From contig NZ_JPHU01000009.1 of the NCBI RefSeq assembly GCF_000733125.1, positions 86,234-150,233 of the forward strand: 64,000 nucleotides of DNA. Direction: 5' to 3'. This document shows positions 1 through 8,519 of the stretch, one piece after another; the stretch's first letter is position 1; each line of letters opens with the position of its first letter. The notes under the pieces were generated by a model that was given only the letters and a program-made list of their open reading frames with translations, was not told where the DNA came from and ran no database searches. The translations under genes and the position numbers were made by a program. Source of the stretch: Parvularcula oceani (lineage in GTDB: Bacteria > Pseudomonadota > Alphaproteobacteria > Caulobacterales > Parvularculaceae).

Positions 1-2018
1 GCGACATAGTCCTTCTGCCGGTCCGTGAGCTCGCCGGTCGTCGGCATTTCGAGGAACTGCGCGAAGCCGATGATCGAGGTCAGCGGGTCGCGCAGCTGAT
101 AGGAGATGTGGTCGACGAAGCGCGTCTTGATGCGGTCGGTCTCTTCGAGGATCTGGTTGCGGGTCTCGAGCTCCTTCTGGCGCTCCTTGGCATCGGTGAT
201 GTCGAGGAAGGTCAGCAGCGTCGCGCCGTCCGGCAAGGGCGATGTGGCGTAGAGATAGGACTTGCCGTCTTCGAGCGCGATCTCGTCGCCGACGCTGGCC
301 ACGCGGTCCTCGGGCGCGAAGGACACGATGCGGCGCTTGATCCCTGCAAAGGCCTCTTCGGCCTGAGGGGCGGCTTCGAGGAGATGGGTCTTGATCTCAT
401 CGAAATGGCGCTCGGCGATCTGGGCGCTCTCCATCGACCACATGCTGCGGAAGGCCATGTTGTAGAGCGCGAGCCGCCCATCGGCGCCGAACACCGCCAC
501 GCCCTGGGCGAGATTGTTGAGCGTCGCGCGCTGCACGTCGATCTGCGTCTGGAACTGGGATCGCAGGGACAGGGTTTCGGTGATGTCCTCGAACACGACG
601 GTGACGCCGCCGAGCGCATGCCGCTGGGACTTGACGTTCAGCATGCGTCCGTCAGGCAGGTTCCAGAATTCGTCCGGCGCCGTTCCTTCGGCCGCCGAAG
701 CGGAATCGGCGGCTTCCTCTGTGTAAAGACGAAGCTGGCTCTTCTTCCACGCGCCGAAATCCGACTGCGCGGGCAGCGCGCCCTTGTGGCGCAGCTTGTC
801 GAGGATCTCGCCGTGGCTTGGCCGGGCGCGCAGGTCCGCGTCGTCGAGCTTCCACAGGTCCAAGAAGGCTTGGTTGTAATAATCGAGCTGCTGCTGGGCG
901 CCGAAGACGGCGACCGCGGAGGGGATCTGGTCGAGGGTCTTGCGGTGCGCTTCCTGATGGCGGCGCAGATCCTCCTGCGCCCGGTCCTGGCGGGTGATGT
1001 CGATCGCGAGGCCGCCGAGCGAGCCCTCGCCGAAGCCGTGAAGCGCGGTCTCGATGATCCTCAGCATACGCCGCTGTCCGCGCACGGTGACCGCCGCGAT
1101 GTCGTCGATGGCGCGGCGGCCGGAGCGCGGCAGCTCCTTTTCCGCCCGCTCGGCGAGGCGGCGGAAGGCGGGGTCGATCTCGATCTGCTCGTCGATCACC
1201 TGCTCCATGTTCACCGCCTCGACCATCTCGACATAGGCCTTGTTGACCCATTCGAGCTTGAGGTCCGGCGAGCGGCGCCAGGCGGCCATCGGGGCGCGGT
1301 CGAGCTGGTTCAGCGCACCGTGGAGGTCGGCGGCGCGGTCGCGCGCCTGGCCGACGACGCCGGCCTCTTCGGCGAGGCGGACGGCGGGGTCGGTCAGCCA
1401 CAGCGTGACCTGATCGCCGGCGACGCGGCCGTCGCAGTCGATGGCCCGCCCCTCTTCGGTGACGACCGAGCCGGAAAAGGAGACGCCGTGGCTGCGCAGG
1501 GCACGGACCTTGTCGCGCAGGCGCTGCATGTCGCCCGCATCCTCGTCCACCGGCAGGTCGCCGAAGGCATCGAGCAGCGCATCGGCAGGACGCAGGAAGG
1601 CGCCGGGGTCCTCGGAAGCGAAGGTCAGGAGGCTGGCGAGAGCCGCCGGGCCGCCGAGAACGCGCGGCTCACCCCAGCCGCTCTCGATGTCCTCGAACGC
1701 GTCGTTCCAGACGAGGACGAGGCCCGGATGGCTGGCGAGGACGCTTTCGGAGCGCTCGAGAGAGGCTTCCATCTTCGCCAGGCGCCGCGACCAGTCCACC
1801 GTCGCCGTCCGCGAGGCCATGGACAGGCGCACCGCCCACAGGCCGGCGGCGAAGGCGAAGAGCACGGCGCTGCCGGTCACCAGCAGGGTCGGATCGAGAG
1901 GCAGGGTTTCTGCGGCCGGCGCCTGCGCCGCTGCTTGCGCGCGGGCGGAGAGGCCGCCCGCCAGCATGGCCGCGGCGGAGGCGCCGCCGGACAGAAGGTT
2001 TCTCAGCCCCAGACCCAT
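1..2018 (-). CDS. divL: DivL-type PAS-domain sensor kinase homologue with Tyr in the H-box (3' end outside window)
   Basis: About 672 residues are visible; the ATP-binding domain lies beyond the left edge. The N-terminus has a signal-like Ala-rich stretch and one membrane segment (about residues 45-65), followed by several PAS-like modules (about 230-610). The dimerisation/H-box near 111-61 reads F-V-D-H-I-S-Y-Q-L-R-D-P-L, where ordinary kinases have S-H-E-L-R. Replacement of the phospho-acceptor His by Tyr is the hallmark of DivL, the CckA/DivK partner that controls CtrA phosphorylation. The ATG at 2018 starts a hydrophobic N-terminus. CtrA-like sites lie upstream. Identity as DivL rests on the Tyr H-box plus PAS architecture. 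Confidence 0.85.
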   Translation of the reverse strand, partial: MGLGLRNLLSGGASAAAMLAGGLSARAQAAAQAPAAETLPLDPTLLVTGSAVLFAFAAGLWAVRLSMASRTATVDWSRRLAKMEASLERSESVLASHPGLVLVWNDAFEDIESGWGEPRVLGGPAALASLLTFASEDPGAFLRPADALLDAFGDLPVDEDAGDMQRLRDKVRALRSHGVSFSGSVVTEEGRAIDCDGRVAGDQVTLWLTDPAVRLAEEAGVVGQARDRAADLHGALNQLDRAPMAAWRRSPDLKLEWVNKAYVEMVEAVNMEQVIDEQIEIDPAFRRLAERAEKELPRSGRRAIDDIAAVTVRGQRRMLRIIETALHGFGEGSLGGLAIDITRQDRAQEDLRRHQEAHRKTLDQIPSAVAVFGAQQQLDYYNQAFLDLWKLDDADLRARPSHGEILDKLRHKGALPAQSDFGAWKKSQLRLYTEEAADSASAAEGTAPDEFWNLPDGRMLNVKSQRHALGGVTVVFEDITETLSLRSQFQTQIDVQRATLNNLAQGVAVFGADGRLALYNMAFRSMWSMESAQIAERHFDEIKTHLLEAAPQAEEAFAGIKRRIVSFAPEDRVASVGDEIALEDGKSYLYATSPLPDGATLLTFLDITDAKERQKELETRNQILEETDRIKTRFVDHISYQLRDPLTSIIGFAQFLEMPTTGELTDRQKDYV

Positions 2019-2064
2019 ACCGTCTCCGCCTGCCGTAAAGTGCCTACGCGCGCCCAGCCCGTGC

Positions 2065-2079
2065 GTAACCCTTCGTTAA
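2065..2079. promoter_or_regulatory. CtrA-like box GTAA-N7-TTAA upstream of divL
   Basis: Read on the minus strand this is TTAA-N7-TTAC, one mismatch from the CtrA consensus TTAA-N7-TTAA, 47-61 bases upstream of the divL ATG. CtrA binding is inferred from the motif alone. Confidence 0.45.
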
Positions 2080-2108
2080 CCACGAAGCGTACACTCCGCC
2101 TTACAGGG

Positions 2109-2123
2109 TTCACAAAGGGTTAA
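2109..2123. promoter_or_regulatory. Second CtrA-like box TTCA-N7-TTAA upstream of divL
   Basis: One mismatch from TTAA-N7-TTAA, 30 bases further upstream of divL than the first box. It lies between divL and the end of the aminopeptidase gene. Confidence 0.4.
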
Positions 2124-2157
2124 GCGCGCTCTCTTTGACCCTGCCGGGGCTGCCGAA

Positions 2158-3525
2158 TCAACCGGCTTCGGAGGCCAGCGCGTCGAACAGCGCACGGATC
2201 GCCATCGCCTCGCCGCCGACCGGACGCCCAGGCCTCGCCGAGGGCACCCAGGCATAGATGTCGAGGTGGGTGTAGGGCAGATCCTTCACGAAGCGGCTGA
2301 GGAACAGCGCGGCCGTGATCGAGCCTGCGAAGGAGGTGTCCGCCGCGTGGTTCACGTCCGCGATCGGGCTCGACAGATAGTCGTGATAGCGCTGCCAGAG
2401 CGGCATCGGCCAGACCGGGTCGTTGAGCCGGTCGCCCGCCGCGTGCACCTTTTTCGCGAAGCCCTCCTCCGTCGAATAGACCGGCGGCAGGTCGGGCCCC
2501 AGCGCCACGCGCGCGGCCCCCGTCAGCGTCGCCAGCGAGATGATGCGGTCCGGCCCCTCCTCGGCGGCATAGGCGAGCGCGTCGGCGAGGATCAGCCGCC
2601 CTTCGGCATCGGTGTTGGAGATCTCCACCGTCTGTCCGTCGCGGGCGGTGAAGACGTCGCCGGGGCGGAAGGCATTGCCCGAGATCGCGTTCTCGACCGC
2701 CGGGATCAGCAGGCGCAGCCGGACCTTCAGCCCCGCCTCCATGATCATCTGGGCGAGCGCCAGCGCATTGGCGCTGCCGCCCATGTCCTTCTTCATCAGG
2801 CCCATGCCCTTGCCGCCCTTGATGTTCAGGCCGCCGGAATCGAAGCACACGCCCTTGCCGACCAGCGTCACGCTCGGAGCATCGGCCGGTCCCCAGCGCA
2901 GCTCGATCAGCCGCGGCGGCGTCGCAGCCGCGCGCCCGACGGCGTGGACCAGCGGAAAGCCCTTTCGCAGCGCCTCGCCCTCGACAACGCTGAATTCGGC
3001 GCCATGCGCCTTGGCCACGGACTGCGCCGTCGCGGCGAGCTCTGCCGGGCCCATGTCCTCGGTCGGCGTGTTGACGAGATCGCGGGCCAGCGTCACCGCC
3101 CCGACATCGCGCGCCAGGCGGGGTTCGTCGGCGCCCTCGGGCAGGATCAGCGTCGGCACGGGGCCTTGGGTCTTGTAGCGGGAGAAGCGATAGGCGCCCA
3201 AAGCCCAGCCAAGCGCGAGCAGCGTGCCATCCTCGCCGCCGGGCGCGTCCTCGAGCCGGTAATCGCCCGCATTGAGGCGCGCGGCGGCCGCGCCGAGCGC
3301 GAAGCTGTCGGACCCGTCGCCCATCCCGATCAGAACGCCGTCCTCGAACGGCAGGAGGCGCCCGAGAGCGCCGTCGAACTGCATCCGCTCCGCAAGCTGC
3401 ACCGCCCCCGGAGCGACGTCAGCAATACGGGCATCCGCGTCCTCCTTGGGGATGAGGTAGAGCGGCACGGCGTCCTCGGCGCGGGACGCATCGAAGGCAG
3501 CGAGCGAGGCGGGCAGATCGGCCAT
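2158..3525 (-). CDS. Leucyl aminopeptidase family protein (M17)
   Basis: A 455-residue cytosolic dizinc aminopeptidase that releases N-terminal residues from peptides. All expected PepA ligands and catalytic residues are visible: Lys and Asp in VGKGVCFDSGG (about 220-230), the Lys of NIK just after, Asp in KKDMGG, and the signature NTDAEGRL (about residue 300) supplying Asp, Glu and Arg. The N-terminal domain is shorter than in E. coli PepA (about 500 residues), as in the many PepA-like paralogues of alphaproteobacteria. The start is the ATG at 3525. It is transcribed away from tadD and towards divL. Confidence 0.9.
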   Translation of the reverse strand: MADLPASLAAFDASRAEDAVPLYLIPKEDADARIADVAPGAVQLAERMQFDGALGRLLPFEDGVLIGMGDGSDSFALGAAAARLNAGDYRLEDAPGGEDGTLLALGWALGAYRFSRYKTQGPVPTLILPEGADEPRLARDVGAVTLARDLVNTPTEDMGPAELAATAQSVAKAHGAEFSVVEGEALRKGFPLVHAVGRAAATPPRLIELRWGPADAPSVTLVGKGVCFDSGGLNIKGGKGMGLMKKDMGGSANALALAQMIMEAGLKVRLRLLIPAVENAISGNAFRPGDVFTARDGQTVEISNTDAEGRLILADALAYAAEEGPDRIISLATLTGAARVALGPDLPPVYSTEEGFAKKVHAAGDRLNDPVWPMPLWQRYHDYLSSPIADVNHAADTSFAGSITAALFLSRFVKDLPYTHLDIYAWVPSARPGRPVGGEAMAIRALFDALASEAG

Positions 3526-3639
3526 AGAAAGGGTCCTTCGTGTTGTCGGGCTTCACTTAAGACTTCTTCAGCGAGTTTCAGCGAGTGTCTGCACGAGATT
3601 CCAGCTTCCACGGCAAGGGCCGTGACGAGGAGCAGCGCC

Positions 3640-4635
3640 ATGAGCCTTGCCCGTATCCTGACCGCCGGCGCCGGCGCGCTCGCGCTTTCGGCCTGTGCGA
3701 CGACCAATCCGGTCATGGGCGGCGTCAGCCAGTCCGACCTGACCACCGTCTCGTCCGAGACCGGCACGGACGGGCTCGACCCGATCGCCCGCGCGGCCTT
3801 CTGGGGCACGCGCTATGACCGCGACCCGGCGGACGCGCATACGGCGGCGCAGTTCTCGAAGGCCCTGCGCGCCGTCGACAACAATGCCGAGGCCCTGCGC
3901 GTCGCCAAGCAGGCGAGCGCGCGCCATCCCGAAAACCCGCAGCTCAAGCTCGAGCTCGGCAAGGCGCTGATCGCCAATGAGCGCGCTCATGAGGCGGTGC
4001 GGCCCATCGAGCAGGCCATCACGGGCGGCCTCTACGAAGACTGGTCGGCCTATTCGGCCTATGGCGTCGCGCTCGACAAGACGGGCCGCCACCAGGAGGC
4101 GCGGCACCAGTATGACCGCGCCCTCGCCATCGCGCCCGGCAAGGCGCAGGTGCTCAACAACAAGGGGCTGTCCTATGCCCTCGAAGGGCGCGCCGCCCTG
4201 GCCGAGCGCACGCTGCGCACCGCCGCCGCCGCGCCCGGCGGCACGGCCCGCATGCGCCAGAACCTCGCTCTCGTCCTCGGCCTGTCGGGCCAGACGGCGG
4301 AGGCCGAGCGGCTCGCCCGCTCCGACCTGCCGCCCCGCGTGGCCGAGAACAATGTCGCCTATTTCCGCAATCTCGTCGCCCAGCCCGCCTATTGGGGTGG
4401 CCTGAGCACCGCGAATGCCGAATTGCCGGTGTTCGAGGACGAAGGCCCGGTGGAGCCGACCTTCGAGCCGGCCGTCCTGCCCGCTCCGACGCCGAAGCCC
4501 GAGCCGGAGAACGCGGTTCCCGCCTTCGAGCCCGAAGAGCGGGAAGCCGAGCCCGGCGTCAGCGCGAGCCGCGAGGACGGAGCGCAGGTCGTCGCCGACG
4601 CCGCGCCCATGGCCCTGACACCGGACGGGCTCTGA
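3640..4635 (+). CDS. tadD: TPR lipoprotein TadD of the Tad pilus system
   Basis: 331 residues. The N-terminus has a lipoprotein signal ending in L-S-A-C (Cys about residue 18). TPR-like helices follow at about 60-230, including a conserved A-x-A-P-G-K-A-x-x-x-N-N-x-G pattern. The C-terminal third is Pro/Glu-rich and probably unstructured. TadD is an inner- or outer-membrane lipoprotein needed for Tad/Flp secretion assembly. The ATG at 3640 was chosen over upstream in-frame codons because it gives the lipobox and has a GAGGAG-like RBS. It is convergent with the cpa/tad operon, from which a 449-base gene-free gap separates it. Confidence 0.8.
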   Translation: MSLARILTAGAGALALSACATTNPVMGGVSQSDLTTVSSETGTDGLDPIARAAFWGTRYDRDPADAHTAAQFSKALRAVDNNAEALRVAKQASARHPENPQLKLELGKALIANERAHEAVRPIEQAITGGLYEDWSAYSAYGVALDKTGRHQEARHQYDRALAIAPGKAQVLNNKGLSYALEGRAALAERTLRTAAAAPGGTARMRQNLALVLGLSGQTAEAERLARSDLPPRVAENNVAYFRNLVAQPAYWGGLSTANAELPVFEDEGPVEPTFEPAVLPAPTPKPEPENAVPAFEPEEREAEPGVSASREDGAQVVADAAPMALTPDGL

Positions 4636-5084
4636 AGCCCTTCTCAAGAACCAGATCCTGACGCCGAGCACGGGGGCCCTGTCCCCGGTTTCGCCGCCGG
4701 CCCCCCGATCCGCACGCCCGGCCCGCCCGGCGCCGCGATCGTCCCCCTCCTCATCCTCGTGCCAGGCTGCCGCAGCCCCTATCGGAGGGACGCGCACTTC
4801 TTGATGGGTCTCCGCACGGGCCGATCAAGAGGTGCGCGCGTTCCGAGCTCGGTCCGGGGAAAGTTGCCGCATCAGCGGCCAAGGGGACTCTCCTGCCTGT
4901 CCTGCGGGAGCGCTGACGGCCTTCGGCCGTGCGACGCCGCCTGCTTGGCAAGGATCGACAAGGGAGGAAGGCCGAAGAGGCGGCGGGTGCGGGATCAGGC
5001 CGTGCTGACGGCCGGGCGCCTGCTTGGCCCCGGCCCGCAGTCTCTGCCGGCCCTGCCCGCTTCTCGAGGGTCGGCGCGCGGCCC
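4636..5084. other. Gene-free region between tadD and tadC with stem-loops
   Basis: This gap separates two convergent genes. ORFs here are fragmentary and unrelated to any family I know. It holds an imperfect inverted repeat with arms 4791-4805 and 4824-4840 (CGCGCACTTCTTGAT against its near complement), and a hairpin at 4916-4930 capped by a C-UUCG-G loop. Neither has a T-run, so they are not typical rho-independent terminators. Several further short inverted GC-rich words occur. Confidence 0.6.
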
Positions 5085-6059
5085 TCAGTCGAACCAGCCC
5101 ATCGCGCTGCCGGCGGCCGGCGTCAGGATGATGACGAAGAGCACGGGCAGGAAGAAGAGGATCATGGGCACGGTAAGCTGCGGGGGCAGCGCGGCGGCCT
5201 TCTTTTCCGCGGTCTGCATGCGGATCTCGCGGTTCTCGGCCGCCATGACGCGCAAGGACGAGCCCAGCGGCGTGCCATAGGTCTCGCACTGGATCAGCGC
5301 GGTCACCACGGCCTTGATGCCTTCGAGACCGGTCCGCTCGCCGAGATTGTGATAGGCGACCTTCCGGTCCTGCAGGTAGGACAGCTCCGCCGTCGTCAGT
5401 CCGTATTCCTCGGCCAGCGCCGGGCAGGTCGCGGCGACCTCCTGCGTCACCTTCTGAAGCGCCGCCTCGATCGACATGCCGCTCTCGACGCAGATGAGGA
5501 GCAGGTCGAGGCTGTCCGGGAAGGCGAGTTGCAGGGCCTGCTGCCGCTTTTTGATGAGATTGGTGACGTAGAGATTGGGCAGGTAGAAGCCCGCCACGCC
5601 CGCGCCGCAGGTCAGCATCAGCCGCACGAGATTGCCGAACTCGCCGATCTGCAGGACATAGAGGTAGAAGGCGGCGACGCAGAGCGCGATCACCGGGGTC
5701 AGGACGCGCGCCGCCATGAAGGTGAAGACCGGCCGCTCGCCGCGCAGGCCCGCGAGGGTCAGCCTCTTGGCGGCGGATTGCGCGTCGAAGATCTCGAGAA
5801 GCTTGAACTGCTGGACGAGGCTCTTGGCGGCGCCTCCCGCCGCGGCATTGCGCAGGCTCGGCGCCTTCTTGCCGGCGATCTCGGCGCGGGATTGCTGGCG
5901 CAGCCGCTCCTTGTAGTCCGCGACCTTCTTGGCCCGCGCCTTCATCGGATCGGTCTGGAGCACCGGCTGAAGCAGGGTGAAGGCCGTCGCGGCCGAAGCG
6001 ACCGCGGCCAGGAGCGCGACCTGGTTCTGCCTGTCGGTGACGATGTCGACGAAGGACAT
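5085..6059 (-). CDS. tadC: Tad pilus inner-membrane platform protein TadC (type II secretion F family)
   Basis: 324 residues with several membrane segments (about 15-35, 125-165 and the C-terminal 295-320) and a cytoplasmic GspF-type helical domain (about 180-290) containing the E-S-G-M-S-I-E-A-A-L pattern characteristic of TadB/TadC. With TadB it forms the platform on which the TadA ATPase drives pilus assembly. It is the last gene of the operon and starts 10 bases after tadB ends. The ATG at 6059 follows a purine-rich stretch. Confidence 0.9.
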   Translation of the reverse strand: MSFVDIVTDRQNQVALLAAVASAATAFTLLQPVLQTDPMKARAKKVADYKERLRQQSRAEIAGKKAPSLRNAAAGGAAKSLVQQFKLLEIFDAQSAAKRLTLAGLRGERPVFTFMAARVLTPVIALCVAAFYLYVLQIGEFGNLVRLMLTCGAGVAGFYLPNLYVTNLIKKRQQALQLAFPDSLDLLLICVESGMSIEAALQKVTQEVAATCPALAEEYGLTTAELSYLQDRKVAYHNLGERTGLEGIKAVVTALIQCETYGTPLGSSLRVMAAENREIRMQTAEKKAAALPPQLTVPMILFFLPVLFVIILTPAAGSAMGWFD

Positions 6060-6069
6060 GATCCGCTCC

Positions 6070-7059
6070 TCAGACCTTGATGTTGATCATGTTCTTCATG
6101 ACGAAGACCCCGATCGCCATCCACAGCCCAGCGCCGATCAGCATGAGATTGCCGATCTTCGTCTGGAACAGCGGCTGGAGATATTCCGGGCTCGACAGAT
6201 GAACCATGAGCGAGACGACGAAGGGCATGGAGCCGAGGATGACGGCGGAGGCCTTCGCCTCCATGGACAGGGCCGCGATCTTGCCGAGCATCATCTTCCG
6301 TGCCCGGAGCACGCTGCCCAGATTGCCCAGAGCCTCGGCCAGATTGCCGCCCGTCTGCTGCTGGATGAGGAGCACGATCGAGAAGAAGTTCACCTCGTTG
6401 ATCGGCATCCTCTTATACATGCGGTCCAGCGACTGCTCGAGCGAGAGGCCGAGGCGGACGCCTTCGGTCAGGAGGTGGAACTCCGTCCTCACCGGCTCCT
6501 GCGCGTCGCGGGCGATGATCTTGAGGCATTCATTGACCGGGAGGCCCGATTTCACGCCGCGCACGATGACGTCGATGGCGTTGGAGAATTCCTCGACGAA
6601 CTTCTTCTGCCGCTTCTTGCGCTTGGCGTTGATGAACCAGCGCGGCGCGCCGAGCCCGCCGACCAGCGTCATCGCGCCGATCACCCAGGGCTTCTGCGCG
6701 GTGAGCAGGCCGATCGCGCAGAAGACCAGCGCGACGATGGCGGACAGGATGTAGAATTCGCGCACGGACAGCTCGAAGCCTGCCTGGGCGATCGTCTCTT
6801 CGAGGCCGACCTTCTTCTTTTTCTCGGCGGCCGCGGCCGCGTCCTCGATCTTCTTGAGGCTGTCCGCGACCTGCTTGCGGCGCTCCTTGGCGTTGTCCGG
6901 CGCCTGCGCGCTGACGTTGCGCGAGCTGTTGCCCCCGCCGGCCAGCGCGGCGGCGCGCTTGCTCGCCTTGTCATTGCCCGACGGCGCCAGCAGCAGCACT
7001 GCCAGCGCGCCGAAGGCGACGAGGCCGCCGAGCAAGGCAAGAAGCATCTGCTGGTCCAT
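6070..7059 (-). CDS. tadB: Tad pilus inner-membrane platform protein TadB
   Basis: 329 residues, membrane protein of the GspF/T2SSF family. The N-terminal membrane helix (about 5-25) is followed by a charged cytoplasmic linker with a Lys-rich stretch (about 65-95). Paired helices sit at about 105-145, and the GspF domain (about 170-290) includes V-K-S-G-L-P-V-N-E-C. Two C-terminal membrane helices close the protein. The gene begins 5 bases after cpaF stops, so the two are probably translationally coupled. Confidence 0.9.
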   Translation of the reverse strand: MDQQMLLALLGGLVAFGALAVLLLAPSGNDKASKRAAALAGGGNSSRNVSAQAPDNAKERRKQVADSLKKIEDAAAAAEKKKKVGLEETIAQAGFELSVREFYILSAIVALVFCAIGLLTAQKPWVIGAMTLVGGLGAPRWFINAKRKKRQKKFVEEFSNAIDVIVRGVKSGLPVNECLKIIARDAQEPVRTEFHLLTEGVRLGLSLEQSLDRMYKRMPINEVNFFSIVLLIQQQTGGNLAEALGNLGSVLRARKMMLGKIAALSMEAKASAVILGSMPFVVSLMVHLSSPEYLQPLFQTKIGNLMLIGAGLWMAIGVFVMKNMINIKV

Positions 7060-7064
7060 CCGCC

Positions 7065-8510
7065 CTACTCCGCCGCCGCGTCGAGCGCTTCGGCGAGGTC
7101 GCCGTGCCGGCCGTAATAGCGGGCCCTGTCCCAGAAGCCCGGACGCGCGATGCCGGTGGATTTGTGCCGCCCGAGGATCTTCCCGTCCTCGTCCTCGCCG
7201 TTCATGTCGTAGACGAAGAGGTCCTGGGTGATGATCGTATCGCCCTCGGTGCCGAGCACTTCGGTGATGTGGGTGATCCGCCGGGAGCCGTCGCGGAGGC
7301 GGGCGGCCTGGATCACCACGTCGACGGAGCCGACGATCATCTCGCGGATGGTTCTGGAGGGCAGGCCGAGGCCGCCCATGGTGATCATGGATTCAAGGCG
7401 CGACAGCGCCTCGCGCGGGGAGTTGGCGTGCAGCGTGCCCATCGAGCCGTCATGGCCCGTGTTCATCGCCTGCAAGAGGTCGAAGGCCTCGGGCCCCCGC
7501 ACCTCGCCCACGATGATCCGTTCGGGACGCATCCGCAGGCAGTTCTTGACGAGGTCGCGCATGGTGATCTCGCCCTGCCCTTCGAGGTTGGGCGGGCGGG
7601 TCTCGAGGCGGACCACGTGCGGCTGCTGGAGCTGGAGTTCGGCGGCGTCCTCGCAGGTGATGACGCGCTCGTCCTCCTCGATGAAGGAGGTCATGCAGTT
7701 CAGGAGCGTCGTCTTGCCCGAGCCCGTGCCGCCGGAGATCAGCGTGTTGATCCGGCAGGAGCCGACAATGCCGAGGACCTTCGCGCCCTCGGGGCTGATC
7801 GACCCGAACTCGACGAGGTTGTTGATCGTCAGCTTGTCCTTCTTGAACTTCCGGATCGTCAGGGCGGCGCCGTCGATCGACAGAGGCGGCGCGATGACGT
7901 TGACGCGGGAGCCGTCGGGAAGGCGCGCGTCGCAGATGGGGCTGGCTTCGTCGACGCGCCGGCCGACCTGGCTGACGATCCGCTGGCAGATGTTCATCAG
8001 CTGCGCATTGTCGCGGAAGCGCACATTGGTCAGCTGGATCTTGCCGTCGACCTCGATGAAGGTCCGGTTCGCGCCGTTGACCATGATGTCGGCGATGTCG
8101 TCGCGGGCCAGCAGCGGCTCGAGCGGACCGTAGCCGAGGACGTCGTTGCAGATGTCCTGGAGCAGGGCTTCCTGCTCCGAGATCGACATCTGGAGGCCCT
8201 TGATCGAGATGATCTCGTTGACGATGTCGCGGATCTCCTCGGCCGCCGACTCCATGTCGAGCTGGGCGAGCTGGCTGAGGTCGATCGTGTCGATCAGCGC
8301 ATTGAAGATCGTCGTCTTCGTCTGGAAATAGGCGTCCGAATGGTTCGGCTCGACCGCGACCGGCTTGGGCGGCGCCTTGGGCTTGGGCGGCGCGACCTTG
8401 GGGGGCGCAGCCTTGGGCGGCGCCTCGGCCTTGGGCGCGGGACGCGGCGCCGCGGGCTTCGCGGGACGGGGCTTGGGCGGGACGGGGCCCTCTGCGCGTT
8501 TTCCGAACAT
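7065..8510 (-). CDS. cpaF: Tad pilus assembly ATPase CpaF/TadA
   Basis: 481-residue secretion ATPase of the VirB11/GspE superfamily. Residues 8-55 form an unusual Pro/Lys/Ala-rich tail before the folded part. The N-terminal domain is at about 60-230. Walker A (GGTGSGKTT) is near residue 258, Walker B (IIVGEVRG) near 335, and the His-box motif (TLHANSP) near 360. It powers assembly of Flp pili at the cytoplasmic face and docks on TadB/TadC. It follows cpaE by 9 bases in the operon. Confidence 0.95.
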   Translation of the reverse strand: MFGKRAEGPVPPKPRPAKPAAPRPAPKAEAPPKAAPPKVAPPKPKAPPKPVAVEPNHSDAYFQTKTTIFNALIDTIDLSQLAQLDMESAAEEIRDIVNEIISIKGLQMSISEQEALLQDICNDVLGYGPLEPLLARDDIADIMVNGANRTFIEVDGKIQLTNVRFRDNAQLMNICQRIVSQVGRRVDEASPICDARLPDGSRVNVIAPPLSIDGAALTIRKFKKDKLTINNLVEFGSISPEGAKVLGIVGSCRINTLISGGTGSGKTTLLNCMTSFIEEDERVITCEDAAELQLQQPHVVRLETRPPNLEGQGEITMRDLVKNCLRMRPERIIVGEVRGPEAFDLLQAMNTGHDGSMGTLHANSPREALSRLESMITMGGLGLPSRTIREMIVGSVDVVIQAARLRDGSRRITHITEVLGTEGDTIITQDLFVYDMNGEDEDGKILGRHKSTGIARPGFWDRARYYGRHGDLAEALDAAAE

Positions 8511-8519
8511 GGGACCGCC

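Noticed and set aside
108..2123. 671-codon plus-strand frame opposite divL
   Set aside because: Antisense to a gene with PAS and H-box motifs; the translation shows only Arg/Asp/Leu-rich composition typical of a shadow frame.
4759..5289. Possible small genes in the tadD-tadC gap on either strand
   Set aside because: The frames overlap tadC or are Arg/Pro-rich with no RBS, and none resembles a known protein.
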